Assembly: GCA_963575745.1 (NCBI GenBank)
Contig: CAUYUJ010020281.1
Span: 773,527 to 837,526 of the forward strand
Reading direction: 5' to 3'
Length of the DNA: 64,000 nucleotides
Source: Prorocentrum cordatum
Lineage: Eukaryota; Sar; Dinophyceae; Prorocentrales; Prorocentraceae
In this document: positions 40,917 to 52,679 of the stretch, piece after piece
Position numbering within the stretch: position 1 is the first letter of the stretch
Layout: each line of letters begins with the position of its first letter
Notes under the pieces: generated by a model
Told to the model about the DNA's origin: nothing
Database searches by the model: none
What the model saw: the letters and a program-made list of their open reading frames with translations, nothing else
Position numbers and translations under genes: made by a program

Positions 40917-41425
40917 TCACGACGTAGCTCCTGCATGATCCATGATCTGGGAGGGGACCGGCTGCAGGGGGCGAAGCTCTGACGGATATAAAACGTGACG
41001 AATGAATTCGACCGCCAGCCGTCGACCCTGGACAGTGCAGACGGGTCCTCTGACGGGCCTTGGGCCACCGCTGGTGCTCAGGTCCTGCTTGCGCACGCGC
41101 TGAGGCAATGCTTCAACACCTTTTGGCGCGCACGTCGTCAGCAATCAGTCTGGCTCAGAAGTGCCCCGCAAGGGGCCAAAAGTTAGCCAGACACTGACAA
41201 AACGCTGCATTCACCAGGGCGGTGGGAATGGCCGATTTTGGGCCGATGCTCCCCTCCCCGAGCCCATCCCCCCCCCCGTCGTTGACCCTGGCCTGGTCGT
41301 CTTGCTTGTCCTGCATAGATCGGAGCGTGTCCGCGCTAAATGGGGCCTTCCCTGTGGTGCGCCGGATCAGCCCACCGTGGCCCGAGGCACGTGCGCGGCC
41401 GAGAAAAAGCGGCCATGGGACGTGT
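40917..41425 (-). pseudogene. Unknown coding-like fragment
   Basis: Downstream of a (GAA)n tract, the minus strand reads FSADTLRSMQDKQDDQARV and continues to AAFCQCLANFWPLAGHF in the frame ending at 41155. A frame shift then leads to APKGVEALPQRVRKQDLST and RLAVEFIRHVLYPSELRPLQ (frame 41144-40917). Composition is protein-like and spacing suggests one interrupted ORF. No family was recognised. Confidence 0.35.
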
Positions 41426-41427
41426 CG

Positions 41428-41471
41428 AAGAAGAAGAAGAAGAAGAAGAAGAAGAAGAAGAAGAAGAAGAA
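41428..41471 (+). repeat. (GAA)n microsatellite
   Basis: About 14 uninterrupted AAG/GAA units. Confidence 0.95.
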
Positions 41472-41768
41472 AAACAAAAGGGGCCCTCAAGCCTGTGATA
41501 CTGCATGGCCCTGGCCATGATATCCACACATATAGAGGTCAACAAATCCCCCCCATAATCCGCTGGCCCCCTTGTGGGGCCACCAGGCTGTAGGCCGAAG
41601 GTTCGCAGTTTCCTGTGCCAGTTGCAGCTTCCAGCTTCCACTGTTACAGTTCTGCTTCTTGCTGCTTACTGTTCCTTGATGTTGACCGCACGAGGGGGGG
41701 AGGCCCAAAACGGGCTTTTACTACGCCCTGAGCGTGTTGTCTGAATTGCTGGGGTGGGAAAACATTGT

Positions 41769-42395
41769 CACCCCTCACGCAGATCGGCGGGGTCAGGGTC
41801 CAAAAACAAATGAGATTTGCCACATTTCTGACATTCGGTGGCACCCCCTCACGCAGATCGGCGGGGTGAGGGTCCAAAACACATAGGATTTGCCACATTT
41901 CTAAAATTCAGTGGCACCCCTCACGCACATCGGCAGGGTCAGGGTCCAAAAACATAAAAGATTTGTCACATTTCTGAAATTCGGTTGCACCCCTCACGCA
42001 GATCGGCGGGGTCAGGGTGCAAAAACACTAAGGACTTGCCACATTTTTCAAATTCGGCGGCACCCCTCACGCAGATCGGCAGGGTCAGGGTCTAAAAATA
42101 AAGGATTTGCTACATTTCTGAAAATCGGTGGCACCCGTGACGCAGATCCGTAAGGTCAGGGTCGAAAAACATAAAGGATTTGCCACATTTCTAAAATCCG
42201 GCGGCACCCCTCACGCAGATCGGCAGGGTCAGGGTGCAAAAACACAAAGGATTTGCTACATGTCTGAAATTCGGCGGCACCCCTGACGCACATCGGCAGG
42301 GTCAAGGTCCAAAAACACAGAGGATTTGTTACATTTCTGAAATTCGGTGTCACCCGTGACGCAGATCCGTAAGGTCAGGGTCGAAAAACAAACAG
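41769..42395 (+). repeat. 73-bp tandem repeat, about 8.5 copies
   Basis: CACCCCTCACGCAGATCGGC starts at 41769, 41842, 41915, 41988, 42061, 42132, 42205, 42278 and 42351, with spacing 73 bp except one of 71. Each unit also holds GGGTCAGGGT and GATTTGCCACATTTCTGAAA. Confidence 0.95.
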
Positions 42396-42502
42396 GTCCC
42401 GACACTGCTTCACGGCGGCGCCCAAACCTCATGATTTAGCTTTTGCATCTCTCACTATCCGAGACCAGGGGGCCGGCGGCATGGGGCGACGCCCTTACGG
42501 AT

Positions 42503-42624
42503 AACCACCCTGACACGCGAAGTCGCTTAGTAAATGCGCCCAGAAGAGGAATCGAACAGGGCAAAGCTGTTTAGTAAACGCCTAAAGCCGTTTAGTAAAC
42601 GCCAATTGTCCGGTCCGGGTGGTT
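42503..42624 (+). mobile_element. MITE-like family D, copy 2
   Basis: 122 bp, AACCACCCTGAC at the left and GTCCGGGTGGTT at the right, an 11 of 12 match as inverted repeats. Homologous to 2748-2873. Contains TTTAGTAAACGCC twice. Confidence 0.65.
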
Positions 42625-42774
42625 TCTCCTCCCTTGAACACAACCACACAAGCGCACACACGAACACTTATTGGCAGCACGTCCACGATGGTAGCGGCGC
42701 GGCGGAACAAAGGTCGGGCGAAGAGACGCGCTCGGCTGGCCCAGATCACGCGGCGTGGGGTCTGACGCACAATG

Positions 42775-43315
42775 CGCACAAACAACACACACAGACACAC
42801 ACACACATACACACACACACACGCAGAAACGCTCTGCCACACACACACACACACACACACAAATCGCAAAACACATATACATGCACACCAGCACGCGCAA
42901 ACGCAAACACAACACGCACAAACATGCACACGCACACGCACACGCAAATGCACACGGCCGCATACACACAAACACAACAAAACACTCACACAATACACGG
43001 GCACACACACATACAAATAAACACAACACACAACACACAACACGTACACAGGAAACACACACACACACACATCACACTCAAACGCACACACACACACACA
43101 CGCACACACACACGCACACACACACACGCACACAAACATACACACATACACCCACAAACACGTACACACACACGCACACACACACACACGCACGCACGCA
43201 CGCACGCACACACAAACTCACACACACATATACACACACTACACGCACATGCACACGCACAACACGCGCACATGACATACAACACGCGCGCACCAACGCA
43301 CAAACGCACATGCGC
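42775..43315 (+). repeat. (CA)n-rich region
   Basis: Over 500 bp of CA repeats with CACG, CATA and CAAA variants. Long His/Thr and Val/Cys frames on the two strands are artefacts of the repeat. Confidence 0.95.
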
Positions 43316-43319
43316 ACTT

Positions 43320-45425
43320 TCGGTCGTCTGCGAGCGGGCGCAACGCCGTGCCGCTCACGGAATTGCCGGCGGGCAAGGCGGGCAGCAGCTGGGCCGGGGT
43401 GCTGGGAAAAGGGGTCGCAAGGCGCGGGCGCGCGGCGGGGCTTCCGGGCGGGGGGGCAGCGGCGGCGGCCGCGGGCAAAAGGGGGGCGCCGAAGCAGGGA
43501 ACGCGTCTGCGCGGGCGGTCGGGCGGCGGGGGCCGCGCACAAAAGGGCGGGCGCAGACTGGGGGAGCCGGCGCCGCGAGGGAAGCGCTGACGCGGCGGGC
43601 GGCAAGATGGGCGCCGCGACCGAGAGGGGCGGCGGGGGGGGCGCCGGCAGACGCGCCCCGCGGGGCCAATGCGACCGCCGCAGGGGGCCCAGCCTGCGGG
43701 TCGAACTAGGGCGGCAAAGAAGAGGGGGGGGCCCCCGGCGCGCAGGTGGGAAACGCCGGCGGGGCGGAAGCTGACAGGAGACCGCGATTGGCGGGGCGCT
43801 GGGCGCGGTGAGAAGAGCCGTGGGGGGCCGCCGTGCGTGCCCTTAGTGCCGCTGCGAAAACTGCGCAGCGGCGTGGAAAAGGGAAAAGCGGGGGGGGGGG
43901 GGGGCGCGCCTCCCGCTCCCGCGCCTGCGGTGACGCCGCCAATGGAACTAATCGGCCGACCGTTTCGGGGGCCCCGGGGCGCGCGGCGCGCCGCGCCCGC
44001 AGCGCCGCCCGCCAGTTGGTCTCCGCCGCCAGTGATCGGTTGGCCTGCCAGCCCTTGCAATGCCTTTCCTCGCTGCCGCGGCGGCAAGCGACCTAACCTG
44101 GCCCCTGGGGCCCCGGGCGCGGCCGCCGAACAACGACGGAACCGCGGCCGCCAGCGCGGGCGGGGCGGCTGCTGGCCGGGCGGCGGCGGCCGCGCCGTCA
44201 GCGGCCACAGATTGCGCGGCGCGGTCCAGCGGGGCCTCCTGCTGGAGCCGCGCGGCGCGCGGATGGCATTGGGCGCCGTGGGCCTCGGCGGCCGGCCCCG
44301 CCGCGCAGTCCGCTTCTGCGTTGCCCGCGCGGCCCTCCTCGGATATCCGGCGCGCGCGCGCCTGGTCGGCGTCGAGGCGCACCTTGGCCTGGCGGGCGCG
44401 CGGCGCCCCGTTGCGGCAGCGCGGGGTCATGGCTTCCCAAAAGTCTGCGCGCGCCCAAACAGCCAGGCCGGCGCCGCCCTGGAGCGCGGCGACCCCGCGG
44501 CGCGCTGACCCATCAGGAGTCCGCGGCCGCCTCTACGCGGCCGCCCGCCAAAGCGCCTTTGCGCGCGCCGACAATTCTGCGCGCGGGGCGCTTTGCGGGT
44601 GCGCGCCCCGTCCACGGCGGCCCATGCGGCCCCCTGGGCAGCCCTGCGGGTGGGCGCCCGAGCCAGCTCTGGCGATGAGGGGTCACCCGAGCGCGCGCGG
44701 GGGCCGCCCGGCCAGGCGAGCGGCCCGCGCCAATGGATGCTGCGCCTCCTCCGCGAGGATCGCCGAGAGAGGGCTCCGGCGCAAGACGCTGGCGCGCGCT
44801 GCCTCGGGGGCCGGGCAAGCGCGGGCGGCCTCGGTGAAACCCTCTGGCAACAACGCCGCTCGTCGCTCGGGCTCCCAGCGCCGACAGATCCACGCGCGGT
44901 GCTCGAGGTCCTCCGCGGGCGCGCCGCCGCGCGCGCGCGCTTCGGGCCGCCGCCGCCTCGCAGCAACTACCTCAGTGATCGCGTTGCCTGCGAGCACCGC
45001 CCGCGGCGCCCCCTCGGCGTCTGCCGCCGGCAGGCCGCTGGTCAGGGGCCGCCTCGTCGACGCTACTGTCGACGCCGCGGAAGTCAGCGCGCCTGCCGGC
45101 GAGCCGCCAGGCTTCGCGCTGGGACTGGGTCTCCAGCGGCACCGCTCGCGCGCCCTGCAGGGGCTGCTGGGCGAGGCGCCGAACCCCGGGCGCGGCCGGC
45201 GTTCCAGTCCAGCGCTCGATGTTGGACCCGAGCTGCAACTCTGTCAAGCGCCAGGGCGCGGCCGCGACCGGCCTGGCGCCGCGCCCCTGCCCCGCGGCCA
45301 AAGCCCCGGCGCTCTGCCTCCACTGCTCGACGAGATGCCGGCCGCGCAGAACGGCGCAGCGGCCGCGCGCGCATGCGAGCGCGCGCGCGCGAAACCGCGC
45401 GCGGACACGCTCGCGCGCGCGCATC
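43320..45425 (-). other. GC-rich region with degraded coding-like fragments
   Basis: Overlapping open frames exist on both strands because stops are rare at this GC content. Minus-strand fragments such as RLDADQARARRISEEGRAGN (near 44370) and RWEPERRAALLPEGFTEAAR (near 44880) have the heptad-like, Ala/Glu/Arg-rich look of coiled-coil retroelement ORF1 proteins. No domain was recognised. Confidence 0.35.
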
Positions 45426-45449
45426 ACGCAGCACGCAGCTTACAACACA

Positions 45450-45600
45450 GAGAACATACCGCAAATGACACAACACACAACACGCAACATACACATTCCA
45501 CAACACAAACATACACGCACCACGAGACACACGCGCAAGCACGCACATATACACGCGCACGCACACAGGCACAAGCACGCACGCACGCGCACGCACTGTT
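45450..45600 (+). repeat. CA/CACG-rich repeat
   Basis: Short CACA, CAAC and CACG units. Confidence 0.8.
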
Positions 45601-45869
45601 GACGTAGCTCGCGCGCGCGCGCGCCTCCGCGCGCACTTTCTGACGTCGCTTCCTTTCGCGCGGCAAGATGGCGTACGCAGACGGAGAAAAAAACGACGCG
45701 CGCCCGTCTGCGCGGGCCCACTTTCGCGCGTGCGCACACCCCCTCCTACGCGCGCGCGTGTGCACAGACGCGCACGCGCACGCACTCTTTCTGGAGTCGC
45801 GGACCTGCTTGCGGAAGGTCGGACAACAGCGAAGCGCTCGCCTGCGCCGGCCTGCATTCACACGCGAGC

Positions 45870-46078
45870 ACACGCACGCACGCACACGCGCGCACGCGCA
45901 CGCACGCACGCACGCGCGCGCAAGCACGCACGCACGCGCGCACGCACGCACGCGCGCACGCCCGCATGAACGCACGCACGCACGCACGCGGGCACGCACG
46001 CACGCACGCAGGCACGCACGCACGAACGTATGCACGCACGCACGTTTGTACGCACGCACTCACGCACGCATACACACA

Positions 46079-46122
<44 letters not shown>

Positions 46123-46345
46123 CACGCACACGCACACAAACACACATTTTCACACGCGCAAGCACACGCGCACGCACGCACGCACACACGCAAACACGGA
46201 CAGACACACATAGACACACACACACACACACGCACGCACGCACGCACGCACGCACGCACACACACACAACACACACAACACACACAACACACACAACACA
46301 CACAACACACACAACACACACAACACACACAACACACACACACAC
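45870..46345 (+). repeat. (GCAC)n then (CA)n then 9-bp (ACACACAAC)n satellite
   Basis: About 260 bp of GCAC/GCGC units, then CA repeats. From about 46258 to 46335 there is a regular 9-bp repeat ACACACAAC. Confidence 0.95.
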
Positions 46346-46779
46346 ATCGGTAGCCGTATTGGCGTGGGGCCATGGCATCCTCGCGTCGGGTGCCAGTCTC
46401 AACGAGGCGCTCTGAGCACCAATGGAGGTGCTTGGCAGAGCGAAATCCAATTTGTGTGATTGCTTTGCTCATGGCCTGCGCGGCCGCCGTCTCTCTGCGT
46501 TTTCCTGAAAGCGTCGCGCTCCAGGGTGGGGCCTCGCGGCTGGGGTCACGGCTAACAGCGCGGGACAAAGCAAGGGCGGCGCGGTGCTGGATGCGGCGGC
46601 GGACTCGGCGGCGGCAGTGGATCCGCGCCAGGCCGCCGCGAAGAGCGGCGCGCCAAATGGCGGTGCCAGTTCTGCGTGGGCCCCAGGCCTGGCGGGAAGA
46701 CCACGTCAACTTCGCGCGCCAGCAACAGCGCCGCAGCTGCGGCCAGTCCGAATAGGTCGTCTTCCTGCGCAAGGATCCT

Positions 46780-47885
46780 AGCGGTGTGCTGAGCGGGGCC
46801 CGCAGGCCAAGCTCGCAGAGGCCAGGGATGTGGAGCTGCTACGCGTGCGGGCCAAACTGGTGGAGTTCGAGCGCAAGCTTAGCCTGGCGACCCACGGGGC
46901 GATGCCGCTGCCCGCGGGGCCGCGGCCGATGATGGCAGCATGGGCGAACCCACGGGCCCCGATGACCCGCGGGCTGGAGCCCGGCATCGGTGGCGATTGG
47001 GGGGGCCACGCGACGCGCCAGTCAAGCCGGGGCAGCTCGCGGACCCTGCTCTGGAGCAGGCGCGGTCCGAGCCGCGGGCGGAGCAAGAAAAACTGCGGCT
47101 GGTGGAGGGGCGGGCCAATCCCGTCGGCGCACATGTCCAGGCACTGCAGGGCCGCATCGACAAGGCCCAGAAATCGATGCTCGGCGGCGAATACGGCGTC
47201 GCCCGCACCGCGGGCCAAATGCAAAAGCTCCAGGGCCAGCTGCGCGATCAGGAAGTCAAGCTCGCGATGCAGCGGCAGGGCCTTCTTGATCTTCAGGGCC
47301 GGCCAGAAGCGCCGCGGCAGGTTCTTCCTCGGGTTTCTGGGCCTGGCGCTGGCAGCGAGGGCGGGCAGGACTTCCTTCCCGGCGCGGTGCTCAGCCCCGC
47401 GACGGCGTCAAGGGGGCCTTCGCGCAGTTCGCTAAATTTGGCAAGAGCGCGGCGGGCCCCGCCGCGCCTGGCCAGTCATGTGCGCAGGGCGGCGCCCGGC
47501 CGAGGGGCTTGGCCTGCCGTGCCCGCCCGCGACCCCGCGCGCGGCCGTCGATGGGCCACTAAGTGGAGCCGGATGGGGCATGGATTTCTCACATCGGGCG
47601 AAACATGACTTTCCCGATCGCGATGGGCCTGCTACCCGCGCAGCGGTCAATCGGATCAACGCGCTGATGCTGCTCCAGACAGACGCGTGCGCCGCCGAGG
47701 AAGCTCGAGCCGCATCCGCCGCGGGCGCTGCAGGATCAGCCGCAGGTCCCGCGGCAGATGCCGCGGCGGGCCCAGCCAACGCGTCTCGTGCTGGAGCGCA
47801 GACAGAGGCGGTTCACGAGGCGTTACAGGCCTACGACGAGCAGGTGCCAGGGCCACGAGGAGCCGACATAAGGGCACCAAGGTAG
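46780..47885 (+). pseudogene. Coiled-coil ORF1/gag-like fragment, frameshifted
   Basis: Plus-strand fragments in successive frames look coding. LLRVRAKLVEFERKLSLATH starts near 46840. EQARSEPRAEQEKLRLVEGR and GQMQKLQGQLRDQEVKLAMQ form a heptad-rich segment at about 47053-47275. ATRAAVNRINALMLLQTDAC is near 47635-47690. The long amphipathic helix resembles the coiled coil of LINE or gag proteins. No stop-free frame spans the whole segment and no enzyme domain follows, since a CA-type satellite begins at 47905. Confidence 0.4.
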
Positions 47886-47904
47886 GAGCAATGAGAGATT
47901 CAAA

Positions 47905-48200
47905 CGCACATGCACACAACCCACAACCCACAACCCACAACCCACAACCCACAACCCACAACACACAACACACAACACACAACACACAACACACAACACA
48001 ACACAACACAACACAACACAACACAACACAACACAACACAACACAACACAACACAACACAACACAACACAACACAACACACCACAACACAACACAACACA
48101 ACACAACACACCACACACACACGCACACCAACACACACACACAAACGCACAACACCCAAAACACAAAACACGCGCGCACACACACACACCGCACATACAC
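47905..48200 (+). repeat. Graded satellite: 7-bp CACAACC, 7-bp ACACAAC, 5-bp ACAAC, then CA
   Basis: Units change stepwise along the array: CCCACAA repeats to about 47965, CACAACA repeats to about 47998, ACAAC repeats to about 48108, then CA-rich sequence to about 48200. Confidence 0.95.
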
Positions 48201-48846
48201 CCTGGCCCGCACCACTCCTCCTGGACGCCTGGAAGCTTTCGGGGCATAACTCGAGCCTCTGGCGACCGTTCGGGGCGGCCTGCTCGGCGAGACGATGCTG
48301 CCAGAGCGCGCCCCAAGGAAGGAGAACCTCCCGGCGCCGACGAGCACGCCAGAAAACCTCGAACGTCGAACCTGCCGAAGCGAAGACCCAGTCCCCTGGC
48401 CCGAGGCCCTGGTACCCGTGAGAACTCCTGGGGAAACCAGCAGATGTCAGCTCTCGATGCCGCTGCCCTCCGGACCCCTCCCTGGGTGCGTTCGGAGCAG
48501 GACCTCGAGGCGAATCCCGCCGTGGCGGCGAGGGCCTCCCAGGAGGCCCCAACTGGCGAAATCGAGGCAGAGGTAGCGGTATCGATACGGCAGGTTCGCA
48601 TCGAACCGACTTCGACACCTCGAGGATCGTTCAACATTGAGCGATCGGTCGCTTCCGAAACGTCGGATCGTTCAACATCGACCGATGCTTGGTCGCCGGC
48701 GGCGTTCCACGTTGAACGCCAGCAGCGGGGTCGTGTCGCCGTTGGTTGACGCGACGCGAACCCGCCGTATACCTGGGGGCGGCGGGTCCCTCGCCTCCCA
48801 GTCCCCGCCTGCAGATACTTGTGCTGCCAGCTGCTTCTAGCATTAG
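48201..48846. other. No recognisable gene
   Basis: Contains two copies of GGATCGTTCAACAT near 48624 and 48666. Nothing else was recognised. Confidence 0.5.
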
Positions 48847-48986
48847 GTCGGGCCTGTCCCCCTACAGGGGGATTTTGGATGAAAAATTAAAGATTTTCGA
48901 TCAATATTCAAAAAATGCCCAAAAATGTCACCCGACTATTTTTTGCCTATTTTTGAATATTCACCCTGTAGAGGGACAGGCCCGAC
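48847..48986 (-). mobile_element. MITE-like family G, copy 2
   Basis: 140 bp bounded by inverted ends GTCGGGCCTGTCCC(C/T)CTACA. On the minus strand it aligns with copy 1 (25059-25196), sharing GAATATTCAAAAATAG and ATCTTTAATTTTT-type blocks and similar length. A/T-rich interior, no coding capacity. Confidence 0.75.
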
Positions 48987-49250
48987 TGCATTCTAGCAAA
49001 GAAAACCCTCTGGAACAATCCCCCTGTGCGCGGCGCGCCGCCTGACTCAGCACGCGCGGCAGCTCGAGCTCGGGCGGCTCCCCGGGCGCAGGCGCCGCCG
49101 AGCCGAGCAGCGCCAGGATGGGGGGCGAGAGGGCGGAAGGGCGGATCTGTTGGCGATGCATCGCCAGTGCCAAGTCAGTGTTCCCCCCTCACTCTCTGCT
49201 CCCTGCCCCTGGTTCCAGGCAGTGCATCTCCGACTCCGTGCCAGGGAGGA

Positions 49251-49353
<103 letters not shown>

Positions 49354-49740
49354 TCAGGCTGGGCGAAAGGGGGGGATAGCACAGGGGGGGATGAGAACCA
49401 GCTCACGCAGCTGATTTTCCCGGCGCCCCCTGGGCGTCGGAGGCGGCCATGCACCGAGGACTGGGCCCCTCGGAGGGGCCGAAACCAGCTGCGCGCGGCA
49501 GATTTCGTACGCCCCCCCCCCTTTCCCTGTCCCCCCCTCTCGTCCGGCCCGATGAGCGAGAGAGTGAGAGATCGACAGACCTTCAAAAAGGGAAAGTGAA
49601 AAAACGGGGGCGAGGCCGGACGCCAGGCTCGGCCTCTCCGGCCCAGCCCCGCGGCGCGTCCGCGCCGCGATGCTGGGCGCTCGCGTGGGCGCCTCGCCCC
49701 CGGCAGGGCCACGGGCGCACAGGGGGCCAGGGGCCCACGC

Positions 49741-49784
49741 CCCGCAGGGGAGGGGGAGGGGGCGGGAAGGGAGGAGGAGGGGGA

Positions 49785-49816
<32 letters not shown>

Positions 49817-50040
49817 GAGGAGGAGGAGGAGGAGGAGGAGGGAGGAGGAGGAGGAGGAGGAGGAGGAGGAGGAGGAGGAGGAGGAGGAGGAGGAGGAGAG
49901 GAGGAGGGGGAGGAGGAGGGAGAGGAGGAGGGGGAGGAAGAGGAGGATGGGGAGGAGGAGGAGGAAGAGGAGGAGGAGGAGGGGGAGCAGGAGGGGGAGC
50001 AGGAGGAGGAGCAGGACGAGGAGGAGGAGAAGGAGGTAAG
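49741..50040 (+). repeat. (GGA)n purine tract
   Basis: Nearly 300 bp of GGA/GGGGA/GCA units. A shorter GGA run at 50112-50143 lies next to family A copy 2. Confidence 0.95.
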
Positions 50041-50149
50041 CTAAGATAAGACCGATCGCGAAGTGAGTAGAAGGAGGAAGAGGAGGAAACCGACCGCGAA
50101 GCGAGTACGAGTACGAGGAGGAGGAGGAGGAGGAGGAGGAGGAGGACCA

Positions 50150-50520
50150 ATACAAACCGCAAACTAATCAACGATGTTGAAATACACCCTCCCTCCAAGA
50201 TCCCTCCTCATTGGCCCCTACACGGGGTCATTCCCACTGAGGGAGTTGCCCCGCTGGAGGGCAACCGTGTGAACATTTCATGCCAAAACATAACTTTCAA
50301 GGCTTCAACACCACGAAGTATGTATACGGACTGTTACGTCCTGGTGATCTTGAATTGAGCCAAGACAACATTCCTGGGACTTCAACGCCGCGAATCAACG
50401 TAAGTGTCGCGCCCTACCAATTCAGAATCTTTCCAAACCACCATTTCTGGTACGCGAGCCATGAGAAGCAGTCAACAGCTGGCAAATGTTCGAAATATTT
50501 GTGCGCGGCGCTAAAGCGAG
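50150..50520 (-). repeat. Dispersed repeat family A, copy 2 (longest copy)
   Basis: Read on the minus strand it aligns with 1-350 in the same order: GCGTACCAGA, GGAAAGATTC, ACGTTGATTCGCGG, GAAGTCCCAGGAATG, TTTTGGCATG, CGGTTGCCCTCCA, CTTGGAGGGAGGG, then TCC repeats. Because the window cuts copy 1 at base 1, this copy better shows the 5' side of the family. Confidence 0.6.
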
Positions 50521-50575
50521 ACCCACATTTTAAAAAAGAGCCGCCCTCAATCCGTGAAGCAATTGCATCTCTCCA
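50505..50575 (+). repeat. Short repeat related to 52074-52140
   Basis: GCGCTAAAGCG, CCACATTTTAAAAAAGAG and CCGCCCTC match GCGCTAGAGCG, CCACATTTTGAAAACGAC and CCGCCCTC at 52074-52140. A weaker relative occurs near 56690. Confidence 0.6.
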
Positions 50576-50744
50576 CGCATCCCCAGTGGGGTTTCTTGTT
50601 CTCTCTGCACACCTCCGCGCAAAACCTCACCTCACCCCCTCCTCCTATCATTAGCATACCACCATGATCACCGATTATCGCGATCAATACCTCAGTCTCT
50701 CGCTCATTCACCCATCACCCAATCATTCGTTATCGTGATTCCAT

Positions 50745-51240
50745 CATGGTCATTGGCAATCATCATCATCATCAACAACCACTCACTCCCGCTCTCATTC
50801 ACGCTCTCACATCACCGCACCATCCACTCAGTCATCATCATGGCATCGTCCGTTATCGTGATATCGTCACGAATCGCGTCATAATCCAACACCCTCTCCT
50901 TCTCATTAATTACCACCACCACCACAATCGTCATCATCACTCACTCGGTCGCACACTCACCACAATCATCACCATCACTGTGCCCATCATCATACGAGCA
51001 TCACCATCATCACCATCATCATCGTCGTCACCATCCAACAACACCGTCATCACCATCTTCATCAGCCACCATCACCACCATCACATCATCATCACCATCA
51101 TCATCGCCATCATCCAACATCGTCATGATCATCCTCAACACTCACCGTCACCGTCATATGAACACCATCACTCACCAGCACTCATTGTCACCATCACCAT
51201 CATCACACATTTACCACTATCACCATCCCATCAGGATCAT
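50745..51240 (+). repeat. CAT/CAC-rich simple region
   Basis: About 500 bp of CATCAC, CATCAT and TCATCG units. His/Ser/Ile-rich frames here are artefacts. Confidence 0.9.
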
Positions 51241-51299
51241 CGGCCGAAAGTGAGCTTCGTCTGTAAGTAATACGCGAGGAAATCTCACGCGGGAGCCCC

Positions 51300-52030
51300 C
51301 TCCCTATGGGATCAGGACTTCATGTTCGAATCCGAACGATTCATCCAAATCCTGTAACTGTCGTCCCTGATCGGCTCCTCAGGCCTGAACGTAAAGAAGG
51401 TCTTGGACGGCAGCCTCGTCTGTGAGTGAATATTGAAGATGTCTCAGGGGGTGCCCCCTCCCTATGGGGCCCGCGCTTCATGTTCGAAACCGAGCGGGTC
51501 ATCCAAATCCTGTCAGTGTCGTCACTTTTGGGCTCCTCAATGCCTGAATCCTGAGGAAGTCTTGGGCGGGAACCCCGTCCCTTTGGGGCCCGCGCTTGGC
51601 GTTCTCATCCGAGCGGTTCATCCAAATCTTGCAACTGTCGTCACTTTTGGGCTCCTCAGGCCTGAATCTTGAGGATGCCTCAGGCGGACGGGGCCCGCGC
51701 TTCATGTTCTGAACCGAGCGTGTCACCAACATCATGTAAAAGTCGTCACGTTTGGGCTCCTCAAGCTTGAACATTGAGGAAGTCTCAGCCGGGAACCCCC
51801 TCCCTATGGGGCTCGCGCTCCATGTTCAAATCCGAGCGGTTCATCCAAATCTTGTAACAGTCTTCACTTTTGGTCCCTCAGGCTCGAATCTCAAGGAAGT
51901 CTCAAGCGGGAGCCCCCTCCATGTGGGGTCCACACTTCATGTTCTAATCCGAGCAAGTCCTGTAGCTCTCGTCACTTGGGGGCTCCCAAGGCCTGAATTC
52001 TGAGGAAGTCTTAAGCGGGGCCCCTTCCCT
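51300..52030 (+). repeat. About 118-bp tandem repeat, six copies
   Basis: TTCATGTTC(G/T)AA(T/A)CCGAGCG recurs near 51476, 51596, 51700, 51818 and 51936, preceded by a variant at 51319. Units share CCCCTCCCTATGGGG and GTCACTTTTGGGCTCCTCA. Confidence 0.9.
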
Positions 52031-52254
52031 TTGGGGCCCGCATTTCACGTTCTCTTTTTCTCCAGCTCTTCGCGGCGCTAGAGCGGAGGGCCACATTTTG
52101 AAAACGACCCGCCCTCCATCTGCGAAACTGTTGCCAACTTTTGATTCAGGTCCATAACTGGTGTGGACAGCTCAAGCGAGACGCCGGGCCCGCCCAAAAA
52201 ACTGGCCTTGGGGTGCGACAAGGAAAAGAGATGGATAAGGAAACGGCACGGCGG

Positions 52255-52670
52255 AGGAGAAGGAGGAGGAGGACGAGGAGGAGGAGGAGGAGGAGGAAGA
52301 GGGGGATGAGGAGGAGGAGGACGACGAGGAGGACGACGACAAGGAGGAGGGGAGGAGGAGGAGGAGGAGAAGGAGGGGGAGGGGGAGTAAGAGGAGGAGG
52401 AGTAGGAGGAGGCGGAGGAGCAGCAGTTGGAGGAGCAGCAGCTGGTGGAGCAGGAGGAGGAGGAAGAGGAGGACGAGGAGGAGAGGGAGGAGGAGGAAGA
52501 GGAGGAAGAACAGGAGGAAGAGGAGGAGGAGGAGGGGAGGAGGAGGAATGGGAGGGGAAGGAAATGAAGGAGGAGGAGGAGGAGGAGGAGGAGGAGGAGG
52601 AGGGAGGAAGAGGAGGAGGATGGGGAGGAGGAGGAGGAGGAGGAGGAGGAGGAGGAGGAGGAGGAGGGTA
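52255..52670 (+). repeat. (GGA)n purine tract
   Basis: Over 400 bp of GGA units with GAC and GCA interruptions. Confidence 0.95.
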
Positions 52671-52679
52671 TCGCGTGGC

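Noticed and set aside
42534-46450. Long His/Thr-rich and Cys/Val-rich ORFs
   Set aside because: They are artefacts of CA and GCAC repeats; the Cys-rich minus-strand frames are translations of TG repeats, not cysteine-rich proteins.
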